From: Inquilinus limosus DSM 16000
Lineage (GTDB): Bacteria > Pseudomonadota > Alphaproteobacteria > DSM-16000 > Inquilinaceae
DNA length: 64,000 bases
Direction: 5' to 3'
Assembly (NCBI RefSeq): GCF_000423185.1
Contig: NZ_AUHM01000006.1
Location: 62,001-126,000, forward strand
The notes under the pieces are model-generated. The model made no database searches, was not told the DNA's origin, and was given only the letters and a program-made list of their open reading frames with translations. Made by a program: the position numbers and the translations under genes. The stretch's first letter is position 1, and the number at the start of each line of letters is the position of its first letter. Shown here piece after piece: positions 41,643 through 49,128 of the stretch.

Positions 41643-42568
41643 TCGACGAATCCCGTCGGCAGCAGCGGCTGCGGTGCCGTGTCGGCGATCAGGCCGCGGG
41701 TGAAGGCGATGCCGCCCAGCACCGCCTCGCCCCAGCCGCCGGGCTCGATCCCCGGCGGCGCCGTCTGCACCCGGCGGCGCATCTCCTCGACATAGCCGAG
41801 ATTGTGGTCGATCCGGGCCAGGTAGCGCTCCTGGTATTCGGCGGTTGCGGAGTGATAGCGCCCGACGCCGAGCCGGGGGCCGTATTGCCGCGACAGCTCG
41901 CCGAGATGGCCGAGCGCGTAGGCGACATTGGCCTTCGGGTCGAAGGCCGCCTCCAGGGAGTCGAAGGCGTCGGGATGCCAGCGCAGATTGACCTGCATGC
42001 AGCCGACGTCGATCGAGCGCATGCCGGCGGCGAGGGCCCGGCGCACCCATTCCACCGCCTCGGCCTTGCTGTCGAAGCGCCGGCCCTCGCCCTCGGCATT
42101 GACGGTCCAGGGCCAGATGACGACGCGGCCATCCTCGACCCGGCGGCCGGATTCGGTCAGCCCGACCGACAGCGCCATGGCGGCGTCGACGCCCGATCCC
42201 GGCGCCTGGCGCATGATCTCGCGGGCGCAGATCGCGGCATCGGCGGCCGGGCCGCTCGCCCCCGGCGTCACCCAACTGCCGCCGATCGCGCCGGGGGCGG
42301 CGAGGGCGGGAAGGACCGGGATCAAGCAGGCGAGGACGATGGCTACCGCCCTTACGGTGCTTCTCTTTGGAGTCCCCCCTCCCCCTGCGGGAGGATAGGG
42401 GGAGGGGGTTTTCGCCGCTGGCGCGGAATCATGATCAAGGCGTTCGGCGAGGAAAGGTTCGGTCCTCGCCTCATCGCGCGCGGACGCGCGCAGACCCCTC
42501 CCCCTGCCCCCCTCCCGCAAGGGGAGGGGGGGCTTGTTTTGGACGGGGTCAATCTCCTGCAGCCCCAT
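41639..42568 (-). CDS. lytic transglycosylase (flagellar SLT type) with repeat-encoded N-terminal extension
   Basis: 309 residues from the ATG at 42568, which overlaps the fliQ stop as TGATG. The catalytic domain shows the SLT pattern: Glu139 in ALSVGLTESGR, then DVGCMQVNLRWHPDAF, NVAYALGHLGEL and YHSATAEYQERYLARI. It is exported: a hydrophobic segment (VRAVAIVLACLIPVLPALA) precedes the mature enzyme. Unusually, this signal is preceded by about 70 residues, most of them encoded by a GC-rich palindromic element (42374-42532). No ATG, GTG or TTG lies between the element and the signal segment, so either the extended protein is made or initiation is impaired. It should open peptidoglycan for the rod, replacing the muramidase missing from FlgJ. 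Confidence 0.85.
   Translation of the reverse strand: MGLQEIDPVQNKPPLPLREGGRGRGLRASARDEARTEPFLAERLDHDSAPAAKTPSPYPPAGGGGTPKRSTVRAVAIVLACLIPVLPALAAPGAIGGSWVTPGASGPAADAAICAREIMRQAPGSGVDAAMALSVGLTESGRRVEDGRVVIWPWTVNAEGEGRRFDSKAEAVEWVRRALAAGMRSIDVGCMQVNLRWHPDAFDSLEAAFDPKANVAYALGHLGELSRQYGPRLGVGRYHSATAEYQERYLARIDHNLGYVEEMRRRVQTAPPGIEPGGWGEAVLGGIAFTRGLIADTAPQPLLPTGFVE
42374..42532. repeat. palindromic element inside the 5' part of the transglycosylase gene
   Basis: The left end CCCCCCTCCCCCTGCGGGAG and the right end CTCCCGCAAGGGGAGGGGGG are near-perfect inverted repeats, typical of GC-rich intergenic elements in this type of genome. The span is about 159 bases, a multiple of three, and stays open in the transglycosylase frame, where it encodes Pro/Arg/Gly-rich sequence such as PPLPLREGGRGRG and PSPYPPAGGGG. 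Exact borders are uncertain by a few bases. Confidence 0.75.
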
Positions 42569-42831
42569 CACAGCCGGACGATGATGTCGGTCATCCGCTC
42601 CATCAGCCCGGTCAGGAGCTGGAACATGAGCGGCAGGGCGAGCATGACGGTGGCGATGATGGCGACGACCTTGGGCACGAAGGTCAGCGTCATCTCCTGC
42701 ACCTGGGTCAGGGCCTGGAACAGGGCGATGCCGAGGCTGACCACCAGCGCCACCGCCAGCGCCGGCCCGGCCACCAGGATCGAGGTCCACAGCCCGTCGC
42801 GCAGCACCTGGATGATGTCGGCTTCGTTCAT
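42568..42831 (-). CDS. fliQ: flagellar export gate protein FliQ
   Basis: 87-residue protein with two membrane helices. It begins NEADIIQVLRDGLWTSILVA and contains the FliQ core PALAVALVVSLGIALFQALT and QVQEMTLTFVPKVVAI. It is part of the FliPQR channel. The stop codon overlaps the next ATG (TGATG). Confidence 0.97.
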   Translation of the reverse strand: MNEADIIQVLRDGLWTSILVAGPALAVALVVSLGIALFQALTQVQEMTLTFVPKVVAIIATVMLALPLMFQLLTGLMERMTDIIVRL

Positions 42832-42843
42832 GCCGGCGCCCGG

Positions 42844-43164
42844 TCAAATCGCCATGCGCATGATCTCGTTGTAGGCGGCGATGGCGCGATCACGGACCGC
42901 GACCACGGTGCGCAGCGTGGTCTCGGCCTCCAGCACCGCGTTCACCACCTGCTGCGCCGGCACCTCGCCGCGCAGCCCGGCGAGGGATGCCAACTCGGCC
43001 CCGCGCAGGCTGTCCATGGTCGAAGCGGCGGCATCCTTCAGCACCTCGCCGAAGCTGGTCGCGGCCGGGCCGACGGGAGCGCTGGACGGCGCCGCGGTGG
43101 ACAGGGGGGCGGCGGTGGCGCCGGCCGGGGCGACCGGCTGCAGGAGCAGGGGCGGCAGGGCCAT
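42844..43164 (-). CDS. fliE: flagellar hook-basal body adaptor FliE
   Basis: 106-residue protein. After an Ala/Pro-rich N-terminus it shows the FliE signature SFGEVLKDAAASTMDSLRGA, VPAQQVVNAVLEAETTLRTV and the terminal helix VRDRAIAAYNEIMRMAI. FliE joins the MS-ring to the proximal rod. It lies between flgC (4-base gap) and fliQ. Confidence 0.94.
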   Translation of the reverse strand: MALPPLLLQPVAPAGATAAPLSTAAPSSAPVGPAATSFGEVLKDAAASTMDSLRGAELASLAGLRGEVPAQQVVNAVLEAETTLRTVVAVRDRAIAAYNEIMRMAI

Positions 43165-43168
43165 GATG

Positions 43169-43582
43169 TCAGCCGCGCAGCATGTCGACGGTGCGGGACA
43201 GCATGGTCCGCGCCTGCTCGATCACAGAGAGATTGGCCTCGTAGCTGCGCGAGGCTTCCCGCATGTCGGCCATCTCGATCACCGTGTTGACGTTGGGCAG
43301 CTTGACGTAGCCGGCGGCATCCGCGGCGGGATGGCCGGGGTCGTAGGACATCGGGAAAGCGCTCTGATCGGTCCTGACCCGCCGGACCTCCACCAGCTCG
43401 GCCCCGCTGGCGCGGTCGAGCGTCGAGGCGAAGGTCACAGTCTTGCGGCGATACGGGTCGCCGCCCGGTTGGGTCGCGGTGGTCTCGGCATTGGCGACGT
43501 TCTCGGCCACCACCCGCAGCCGCAGGCTCTGCGCCCGCAGGCCGGAGGCCCCGACCTTCATCGCCGCGCTCAGCGGATCCAT
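43169..43582 (-). CDS. flgC: flagellar proximal rod protein FlgC
   Basis: 137-residue rod protein. The N-terminal motif [20 protein letters not shown] followed by [14 protein letters not shown], and the end [20 protein letters not shown] with [16 protein letters not shown], identify FlgC. ATG at 43582 begins the conserved helix; the open frame extends further upstream without homology. Confidence 0.96.
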   Translation of the reverse strand: MDPLSAAMKVGASGLRAQSLRLRVVAENVANAETTATQPGGDPYRRKTVTFASTLDRASGAELVEVRRVRTDQSAFPMSYDPGHPAADAAGYVKLPNVNTVIEMADMREASRSYEANLSVIEQARTMLSRTVDMLRG

Positions 43583-43607
43583 GCCTCGGCTCCTGTCGTT
43601 GACCGGG

Positions 43608-44000
43608 TCACTGCTGCCCGGTGGCGATGCGGAACAGCCCCATGCTGCGCTGATAGACGCCGGCGGCCAGGCCGTAGGCGTCACGGATCTCGCCGGACAG
43701 CACCATCTGCTCCTCGAGATTGACCGAATTGCCGTTGGGGTCGGCGGCCCAGGTCTCGACCGGCCGCGGCGCCAGCGGCCCGCCCGGCCGGGTGCCGGCC
43801 AGATGCGCCGGCCGGGTGGCGGCGAGGGCGAGGCGGGACTGCGCCCCGCTCAGCATCTCGGCGAAGGGCGGCAGATCCTTGGCACGGTAGCCCGGCTGGT
43901 CGGCGTTGGCGACGTTCTGCGCCACCGCCTTCTGGCGCTCGGCCAGATAGGTCATGCGGCTGTCGGCGAGGCCGACCACCCCGATCGCCTTGATGTCCAT
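43608..44000 (-). CDS. flgB: flagellar proximal rod protein FlgB
   Basis: 130-residue rod protein first in the operon. It has the N-terminal motif [20 protein letters not shown] followed by [11 protein letters not shown], and the C-terminal segment [20 protein letters not shown] typical of FlgB. ATG at 44000 has a GGCGGA SD; the frame is open 84 bases further upstream, but that part would overlap the promoter region. It is divergent from fliI. Confidence 0.93.
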   Translation of the reverse strand: MDIKAIGVVGLADSRMTYLAERQKAVAQNVANADQPGYRAKDLPPFAEMLSGAQSRLALAATRPAHLAGTRPGGPLAPRPVETWAADPNGNSVNLEEQMVLSGEIRDAYGLAAGVYQRSMGLFRIATGQQ

Positions 44001-44118
44001 TCCGCCGATACCTCGGATTCTAGGTAATTTTCTCTCGGACATTAATGGATTTATGTCCGGCGGAATTTTCACTAAAGGATTCAATCGCTGGATTCAATAA
44101 GGATTGAAGGAATTCGCG
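44001..44118. promoter_or_regulatory. divergent flgB/fliI promoter region with direct repeats
   Basis: This AT-rich patch contains GGATTCAAT twice (44077-44085 and 44090-44098), spaced 13 bases start to start, and a related inverted ATTGAA (44103-44108). TTCTAGG at 44018-44024 resembles the motif seen before other flagellar operons. The repeats look like binding sites for a regulator; which one is unknown. Confidence 0.5.
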
Positions 44119-45486
44119 ATGGCGGACCGCATCCAGGCTGCGTCGTTGCTGCGCCGGGCCGCGGCCGAGATCGCGGCGCTGCCGGGGCCGGTGCTGCGCG
44201 GCCATGTCGCCGCCGCGGCGGGCATGACGATCGAGGCCGGCGGCCTCGGCCGCCGCATCGCCCTGGCCGACCGCTGTACGGTGCTGGCCGGGGGCGGCGG
44301 GGCGCCGGAGCGCGAGATCCGCTGCGAGGTGATCGGCTTCCGCGAGGGGCGGACGGTGCTGATGGCGATGGACGATCCGGCCGGCGTGGCGCCCGGCCAC
44401 CCGGTCGAGCTGCGCCGGGCCGACGCGCTGATCCGCCCGTCGCCGGCCTGGCTCGGCCGGGTGGTGAACGGGCTGGGCGAGCCGATCGACGGCCGCGGCC
44501 CGATCCCGGCCGGCGATGCGCCGCGCCCGCTGCGCGGCAAGCCGCCGCTCGCCACCGCCCGACGGCGGCTCGGCCCGCGGGTCGGGACCGGGGTGCGGGC
44601 GATCGACGCCTTTACCCCGCTGTGCCGCGGCCAGCGCATGGGCATTTTCGCCGCCGCCGGCGTCGGCAAGTCGACCCTGCTGTCGATGCTGGCGCGCGGT
44701 GCCGAGGCCGACGCCATCGTGATCGGCCTCGTCGGCGAGCGCGGGCGCGAGGTGAACGAGTTCATCGAGGAGGGGCTGGGGCCGGAGGGGCTGGCGCGGT
44801 CGGTGGTGGTGGTCGCGACCTCGGACGAGAGCGCCCTCCTGCGCCGCGACGCCGCCCATCTGGCCATGACCGTGGCCGAGGATCTGCGCGACCGCGGCCT
44901 CGACGTGCTGCTGCTGATGGATTCGCTGACCCGCTACGCCACCGCGCTGCGCGAGATCGGCCTTCTGGCCGGGGAGCCGCCGACCACGCGCGGCTACCCG
45001 CCCTCGGTCTTCGGCGAGCTGCCGCGCCTCCTGGAACGCGCCGGCACCGGCGGCGGGCTGCAGGGCGACATCACCGCGCTGTTCACCGTGCTGGTCGAGG
45101 GCGACGATCACGACGAGCCGGTCTCCGACACCGTGCGCGGCATCCTCGACGGCCATATCGTGCTGTCGCGCCGGATCGCCCAGGCCGGCCGCTTCCCGGC
45201 GATCGACGTGCTGCGCAGCCTGTCGCGCGCCGTCGACCGGGCGCTGACGCCGGAGGCGCTGGCCCTGTCCGCCCGGGCCCGGCAGCTCCTGGCGGTGCAT
45301 GAGGGGGTGGCGGAGATGATCCGCATCGGCGCCTATGTCGCCGGCTCCGACCCCGATGTCGACGAAGCGATCCGGATCCTGCCCGCACTGGAGCGGTTCC
45401 TGGCCCAGGAGCGGGAGGACCGGACGCCGCCCGGGGAAGGGCAGGACCGGCTCGCCGGGGCGCTGGCGGGCGAGGGCCCTGCCTAA
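44119..45486 (+). CDS. fliI: flagellum-specific ATPase FliI
   Basis: 455-residue cytoplasmic ATPase related to the F1 beta subunit. Walker A AAAGVGKST contains Lys184, Walker B is VLLLMDSLTR with Asp268, and the FliI/SctN signatures RPSPAWLGRVVNGLGEPIDG and FTVLVEGDDHDEPVSDTVRG are present. ATG at 44119 has GAAGGA seven bases upstream; a TTG 15 bases earlier is less likely. It prepares export substrates together with FliH and FliJ. The gene is transcribed alone on the plus strand. Confidence 0.96.
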   Translation: MADRIQAASLLRRAAAEIAALPGPVLRGHVAAAAGMTIEAGGLGRRIALADRCTVLAGGGGAPEREIRCEVIGFREGRTVLMAMDDPAGVAPGHPVELRRADALIRPSPAWLGRVVNGLGEPIDGRGPIPAGDAPRPLRGKPPLATARRRLGPRVGTGVRAIDAFTPLCRGQRMGIFAAAGVGKSTLLSMLARGAEADAIVIGLVGERGREVNEFIEEGLGPEGLARSVVVVATSDESALLRRDAAHLAMTVAEDLRDRGLDVLLLMDSLTRYATALREIGLLAGEPPTTRGYPPSVFGELPRLLERAGTGGGLQGDITALFTVLVEGDDHDEPVSDTVRGILDGHIVLSRRIAQAGRFPAIDVLRSLSRAVDRALTPEALALSARARQLLAVHEGVAEMIRIGAYVAGSDPDVDEAIRILPALERFLAQEREDRTPPGEGQDRLAGALAGEGPA

Positions 45487-45508
45487 CTCTCCCACAGGCT
45501 CCCCGGTC

Positions 45509-45931
45509 TCAGCCGCGATCGGCCCGGCGGCGGACGGCGAAGCCCAGCGTGGCAAGGTCGGAAAGCGCGGCCTCCGCCTTCACGGCGCGGGCCTTGCGCG
45601 TCCGCTCCCGCGCTGCGGCGTCGACCGTCGCGAACTTCTCGGCCTCGCGGTGATGCAGCAGCACCCGTCGCCGCAACTGCTCCAGCTGCTCCTGCAGTGC
45701 CAGCCGCTCTCTCGCCCGGTCGGCCCGGCGGGCGCGCAGCCCAGCCAGATAGGCCGGCATCTGCCGCAGCCCGTGCTCGTCGGCAAGGGTAAATTGCCGG
45801 CTGGATTCGGCCATGTCGGCGCGATCCTGCCGCTCGAGCTCGTCCAGCTGGCGCTCGACCGCAACGGCGGTGCGCTGGACGTCATCGAGGCGCTGCTGCT
45901 CGCGCCGGGCGAGAAGGCGGGCAACATTCAT
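45509..45931 (-). CDS. fliJ: FliJ-like flagellar export coiled-coil protein
   Basis: 140-residue, almost wholly helical protein rich in Arg, Glu, Ala and Leu, with long coiled-coil character (ARREQQRLDDVQRTAVAVER, LRARRADRARERLALQEQLE). Size and composition match FliJ, the central stalk that couples FliI to FlhA. FliJ has little sequence conservation, so the call depends on architecture and on its position next to fliI (convergent, 22-base gap). A CTTAAT motif lies about 50 bases upstream of its start. Confidence 0.7.
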   Translation of the reverse strand: MNVARLLARREQQRLDDVQRTAVAVERQLDELERQDRADMAESSRQFTLADEHGLRQMPAYLAGLRARRADRARERLALQEQLEQLRRRVLLHHREAEKFATVDAAARERTRKARAVKAEAALSDLATLGFAVRRRADRG

Positions 45932-46233
45932 GGCGTCCGATCCGTCTTGGCCCCTCGGGGGGGCATGCTGCAGCCGCGATGCTTAATTTCGCGTTTCGGC
46001 GAGGCAAATGGCCCAGGGCCGGAACCGCTTTCGGCGCCGAGCGTCGGCGAGGCCCCATCCGGCGCGGCGCCTGGCCGGTCGCCCCGGGGAGGTGACGATG
46101 TACCGAGTCTTCCGCAAAAGCGCCGAGAGGCGATCACGGCATGCTGGTGAACGTCTCATTATGGCGCCCCCCGGTCCGAGTGATGCATGGACCAGCAGGT
46201 CCTCCCCGGAAGCGCACGGGCCGGCCACAAGCG
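45932..46233. promoter_or_regulatory. 302-bp gap between fliJ and the ROK regulator gene
   Basis: It should contain the leftward fliJ promoter; CTTAAT at 45982-45987 (ATTAAG on the minus strand) is a member of the flagellar motif set. A strong SD-like GGGGAGGTGACG precedes an ATG at 46098 on the plus strand, but the following frame runs far into the antisense of the ROK gene and has no protein character. No terminator with a T-run was found for the ROK gene. Confidence 0.4.
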
Positions 46234-47508
46234 CTACAGCTGGAACTGCAGCCGGCGCGACAGGACGATCCCAGCGGCCCCCCGCAGCGTGGCGAACCCT
46301 CTCTGGTCGGTCAGCAGGACGCGGGGATCGCTGCCGGGACGGGGCGGCACCAGCAGGCCGACATGCGCCTCGATCGCGGCCCGCAGCCGCTCCCCGGCCT
46401 CGACCACCTCGCCATGCAGCACGAAGTGGTTGGGCGCCAGCGTCTGCTGCAGGTTGGCGATGCCGACCGCGATGTTGCGGGCATAGAGGTCCAGCAGGCG
46501 CTCCGCCGCTTCGGACCCCGCATCGGCCTGCCCGGCCAGCAGGGCGGGGGTCATCTCCTCGGCCCCGGGCAGGCCGGCGGCCCGCGCCTGGCGCCGCAGC
46601 CAGCCGATGGTCGCGACCGTCTCCCAGCAGCCGCGGCGGCCGCAGGCGCAGATCTCGCCGTCGATCTGGACGAAGGTGTGGCCCAGCTCGCCGCCGGCGC
46701 CGGCCGGCCCGCTCTGCAGGTGTCCATCCAACTGAAGCGCGCCGCCGATCACGTCGGACAGGAACAGCACCGCGAAGGTCCGCAGGCTGCGGCCGATGCC
46801 GAACCAGCGGTCGGCCAGCAGCAGCGCCCGCGGATGATGGTCGAGATAGACCGGCAGGCCGGTCCGCTCCTCCAGCATCGCGCCCAGGCTCAGGCCGGAC
46901 AGGACCGGCGCCAGGTTGACCTTGACGATGACGCCGCGGTCGCGGTCGATCATGCCGGCCGCGGCAACCCCGATGCCGAGCGGCGGCTGCCTGGCGGCCG
47001 AGAGCGTGCGCGACAGGCTTCCGGCGACGGCCGCGACCGCGTGGCCGGGGTCGCCGTCGTCGGTGGGGAATTCCGCGCGCTCGACCGCCGTGATCTCGCC
47101 GGTCCAGGACACCAGCGCGGTACGGACCGAGCCGTGGCTCAGCGCCACCGCCCCGATCTGCGGCGCGTCGCGCGAGAACTGCAGCGGCCGGGCCGGCTTG
47201 CCGCCGGCGCCGCCGGGCGAGGCGGGCTCGCCCTCCACCAGGATGCCGTCGTCGATCAGCGGCTGGACGATGCCGGTGATGGTGGCGCGGTTGACGCCGA
47301 TGTGGCGGGCCAGGTCGGCGCGGCTGGTCGGCCCGAGATCGAACAGCGACTGCAGCAGGCGCCTGCGGTTCACGTCGCCCATCTTGGCCGGGGACAACAG
47401 GGAAGGGGGCCGCGGCTTTGCCGCCCCGGCCGGCGTTCCGCGTGATGGCGGGGTGTCCTCGCCGGCGGCGCCGTCCATCACCCGGCCTGACATCTTTCCA
47501 GTCGACAT
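46234..47508 (-). CDS. ROK-family transcriptional regulator (NagC/XylR type)
   Basis: 424 residues. An N-terminal winged helix-turn-helix (about 45-105: MGDVNRRRLLQSLFDLGPTS, RADLARHIGVNRATITGIVQ) is followed by a ROK sugar-kinase-like domain. The ROK zinc motif is visible as GELGHTFVQIDGEICACGRR with GCWET (His plus three Cys). The catalytic-type Asp loop of sugar kinases is not obvious, consistent with a regulator. ATG at 47508 is chosen; a GTG one codon upstream and ATGs shortly downstream are alternatives. It is divergent from the carbohydrate ABC operon and probably represses it until a sugar binds. Confidence 0.92.
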   Translation of the reverse strand: MSTGKMSGRVMDGAAGEDTPPSRGTPAGAAKPRPPSLLSPAKMGDVNRRRLLQSLFDLGPTSRADLARHIGVNRATITGIVQPLIDDGILVEGEPASPGGAGGKPARPLQFSRDAPQIGAVALSHGSVRTALVSWTGEITAVERAEFPTDDGDPGHAVAAVAGSLSRTLSAARQPPLGIGVAAAGMIDRDRGVIVKVNLAPVLSGLSLGAMLEERTGLPVYLDHHPRALLLADRWFGIGRSLRTFAVLFLSDVIGGALQLDGHLQSGPAGAGGELGHTFVQIDGEICACGRRGCWETVATIGWLRRQARAAGLPGAEEMTPALLAGQADAGSEAAERLLDLYARNIAVGIANLQQTLAPNHFVLHGEVVEAGERLRAAIEAHVGLLVPPRPGSDPRVLLTDQRGFATLRGAAGIVLSRRLQFQL

Positions 47509-47643
47509 CACCTACTCTTCCCACGAGCCGGGCAGGGCCCGGCCTTGCGACAGTCTACCGGCGGTGGCGCGTGGTGCGGAACGATCCTCCTCGCGCCGCC
47601 TCCGGATGCACGCTCTGTGGCACGCCTTCCGCGTTGACGGCAA

Positions 47644-47666
47644 GTTTGTTTGGAAATATAACAAAC
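47644..47666. promoter_or_regulatory. candidate ROK-repressor operator
   Basis: GTTTGTT (47644-47650) and AACAAAC (47660-47666) are exact reverse complements with a 9-base AT-rich spacer. Size and symmetry fit NagC/XylR-type operators. It lies 79-101 bases upstream of the binding-protein ATG in the gap divergent from the ROK gene. Confidence 0.6.
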
Positions 47667-47744
47667 ATACCAATGGAGCGAGCCCGTCCCGGCCACCATC
47701 CATGCCGGTTGGAAGCAAGCCCGAAAAAATCACAGGAGAGGCGA

Positions 47745-49058
47745 ATGGATAAGGATCTGCTGGGTCGTTATCTGGTGTCCCGCCGTCGTCTGCTGCAGGG
47801 CGCCGCCCTGGGGTCGGGCGCCGCCTTCGCGGGGCTGGGCGGCCGATGGGCCCGCGCCGCGCCGGCCACGCCGCTCAGCTTCATCGGCTGGCAGTTCCAG
47901 CCGCAGATCGTCGAGGCGAACGTCAACACCTTCAAGTCGCTGTACGACGAGAACGTCAACTACGAGCTGGTGACCGGCGACTACCACCCGGTGGTCGAGA
48001 CCAAGCTGACCGGCGGCCAGCGCATCGACATGCTGTATGCCGAGGAGGATCACATCGCCCGCTGGTGCGCGGCGGAGTGGACACGGGACCTCGAAGGGCT
48101 GGACGGCGTGGACGAGATGAAGGCCGGCATGTTCCCGGTCAGCGTCAAGTCGATGTCGCTGCCCGACGGCAAGCTGGCGGGGCTGCCCTACTACGCCGGG
48201 CACAACGCCTTCATCTACAACGAGGAGCATCTGCAGAAGGCCGGCCTCGCGGTGCCCGACAGCTGGGATTCGCTGCTGGACGCCTGCCGCAAGCTGAAGA
48301 AGGACGGCATCTCGGACGCGCCCTACAACAGCGCCTGGGGCCAGAAATGGCCGGAGCTGTCCTGGAGCATCTTCGCCTGCTGGTACGCGGAAGGCGCGCC
48401 CGTCTTCAACGAGGCCGGCGACTTCGTCGACGACGCCGCGCTGCGCAAGGTGCTGGAGACGCACCAGGCGCTGTACAAGGAGCAGCTGGTGGCGGCCGAC
48501 ATCATGACGCTGCCGAATGAAGGCGTGCCCAGCTACGCCACCGGCCGCCACACCTTCATGGTGCTGCACGATTACGACCAGAAGGTCGCCAACGATCCCA
48601 AGCTCTCCAAGGCCGCCGGCAAGGTCAGGAACGCCCTGATGCCGGGCAAGACCAAGTCGACTTTCGCCTGGACCGCCGTCTACATGATGGGGGCGCAGCC
48701 GACCGACGTCGACCGCACCTGGAACCTGCTGCGCTTCTTCGGCGGCAAGTCCAAGGACGGCCAGTACCATGTGATCAAGCGCTGGGCGCTCGAATTCGGT
48801 CTCGGCTCCGCCTACAAGGAGGTGATGACGGATCCCGAAGTCGTCGCCAGCTTCGGCAAGTGGCGCGACCTCGACGTCACCAACAAGCAGCTCGAGATCG
48901 CCACCTCCCGCGACATCGCCAAGCAGATCTGGTTCCCGGAATGGGACCTGTTCATGATGCAGCGGGTGCAGGAATACATCCGCGGCAGCATGTCGACCGA
49001 CCAGATCGTCGACGAGCTCGGCCAGAAGGTGGCCGAGCTGAAGCAGCAGTACCAGTAG
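47745..49058 (+). CDS. Tat-exported carbohydrate ABC transporter substrate-binding protein
   Basis: 437-residue binding protein of the SBP_bac_1 (MalE/UgpB) class. A twin-arginine signal VSRRRLLQGAALGSG (about 11-25) with cleavage near RWARAA is clear. The mature part has TPLSFIGWQFQPQIVEANVN at its start, and LPYYAGHNAFIYNEEHLQKA, the typical hinge-lobe segment. ATG at 47745 is preceded by AGGAGAGG. It delivers its solute to the fused permease encoded 70 bases downstream. Confidence 0.92.
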   Translation: MDKDLLGRYLVSRRRLLQGAALGSGAAFAGLGGRWARAAPATPLSFIGWQFQPQIVEANVNTFKSLYDENVNYELVTGDYHPVVETKLTGGQRIDMLYAEEDHIARWCAAEWTRDLEGLDGVDEMKAGMFPVSVKSMSLPDGKLAGLPYYAGHNAFIYNEEHLQKAGLAVPDSWDSLLDACRKLKKDGISDAPYNSAWGQKWPELSWSIFACWYAEGAPVFNEAGDFVDDAALRKVLETHQALYKEQLVAADIMTLPNEGVPSYATGRHTFMVLHDYDQKVANDPKLSKAAGKVRNALMPGKTKSTFAWTAVYMMGAQPTDVDRTWNLLRFFGGKSKDGQYHVIKRWALEFGLGSAYKEVMTDPEVVASFGKWRDLDVTNKQLEIATSRDIAKQIWFPEWDLFMMQRVQEYIRGSMSTDQIVDELGQKVAELKQQYQ

Positions 49059-49128
49059 CCAGCAGGAACGGCGATCGCGGCCGTGCCGCGATCGTCCTTC
49101 GCGAGCCATTCGTCGGAGGGGCGGCCCG

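Noticed and set aside
44101-44118. TTG at 44104 as start of fliI
   Set aside because: GAAGGA overlaps this codon and is correctly spaced for the ATG at 44119.
46098-46234. Plus-strand ORF with a strong SD-like sequence before ATG at 46098
   Set aside because: After some 30 codons it becomes the antisense of the ROK gene; no protein character and no conserved features.
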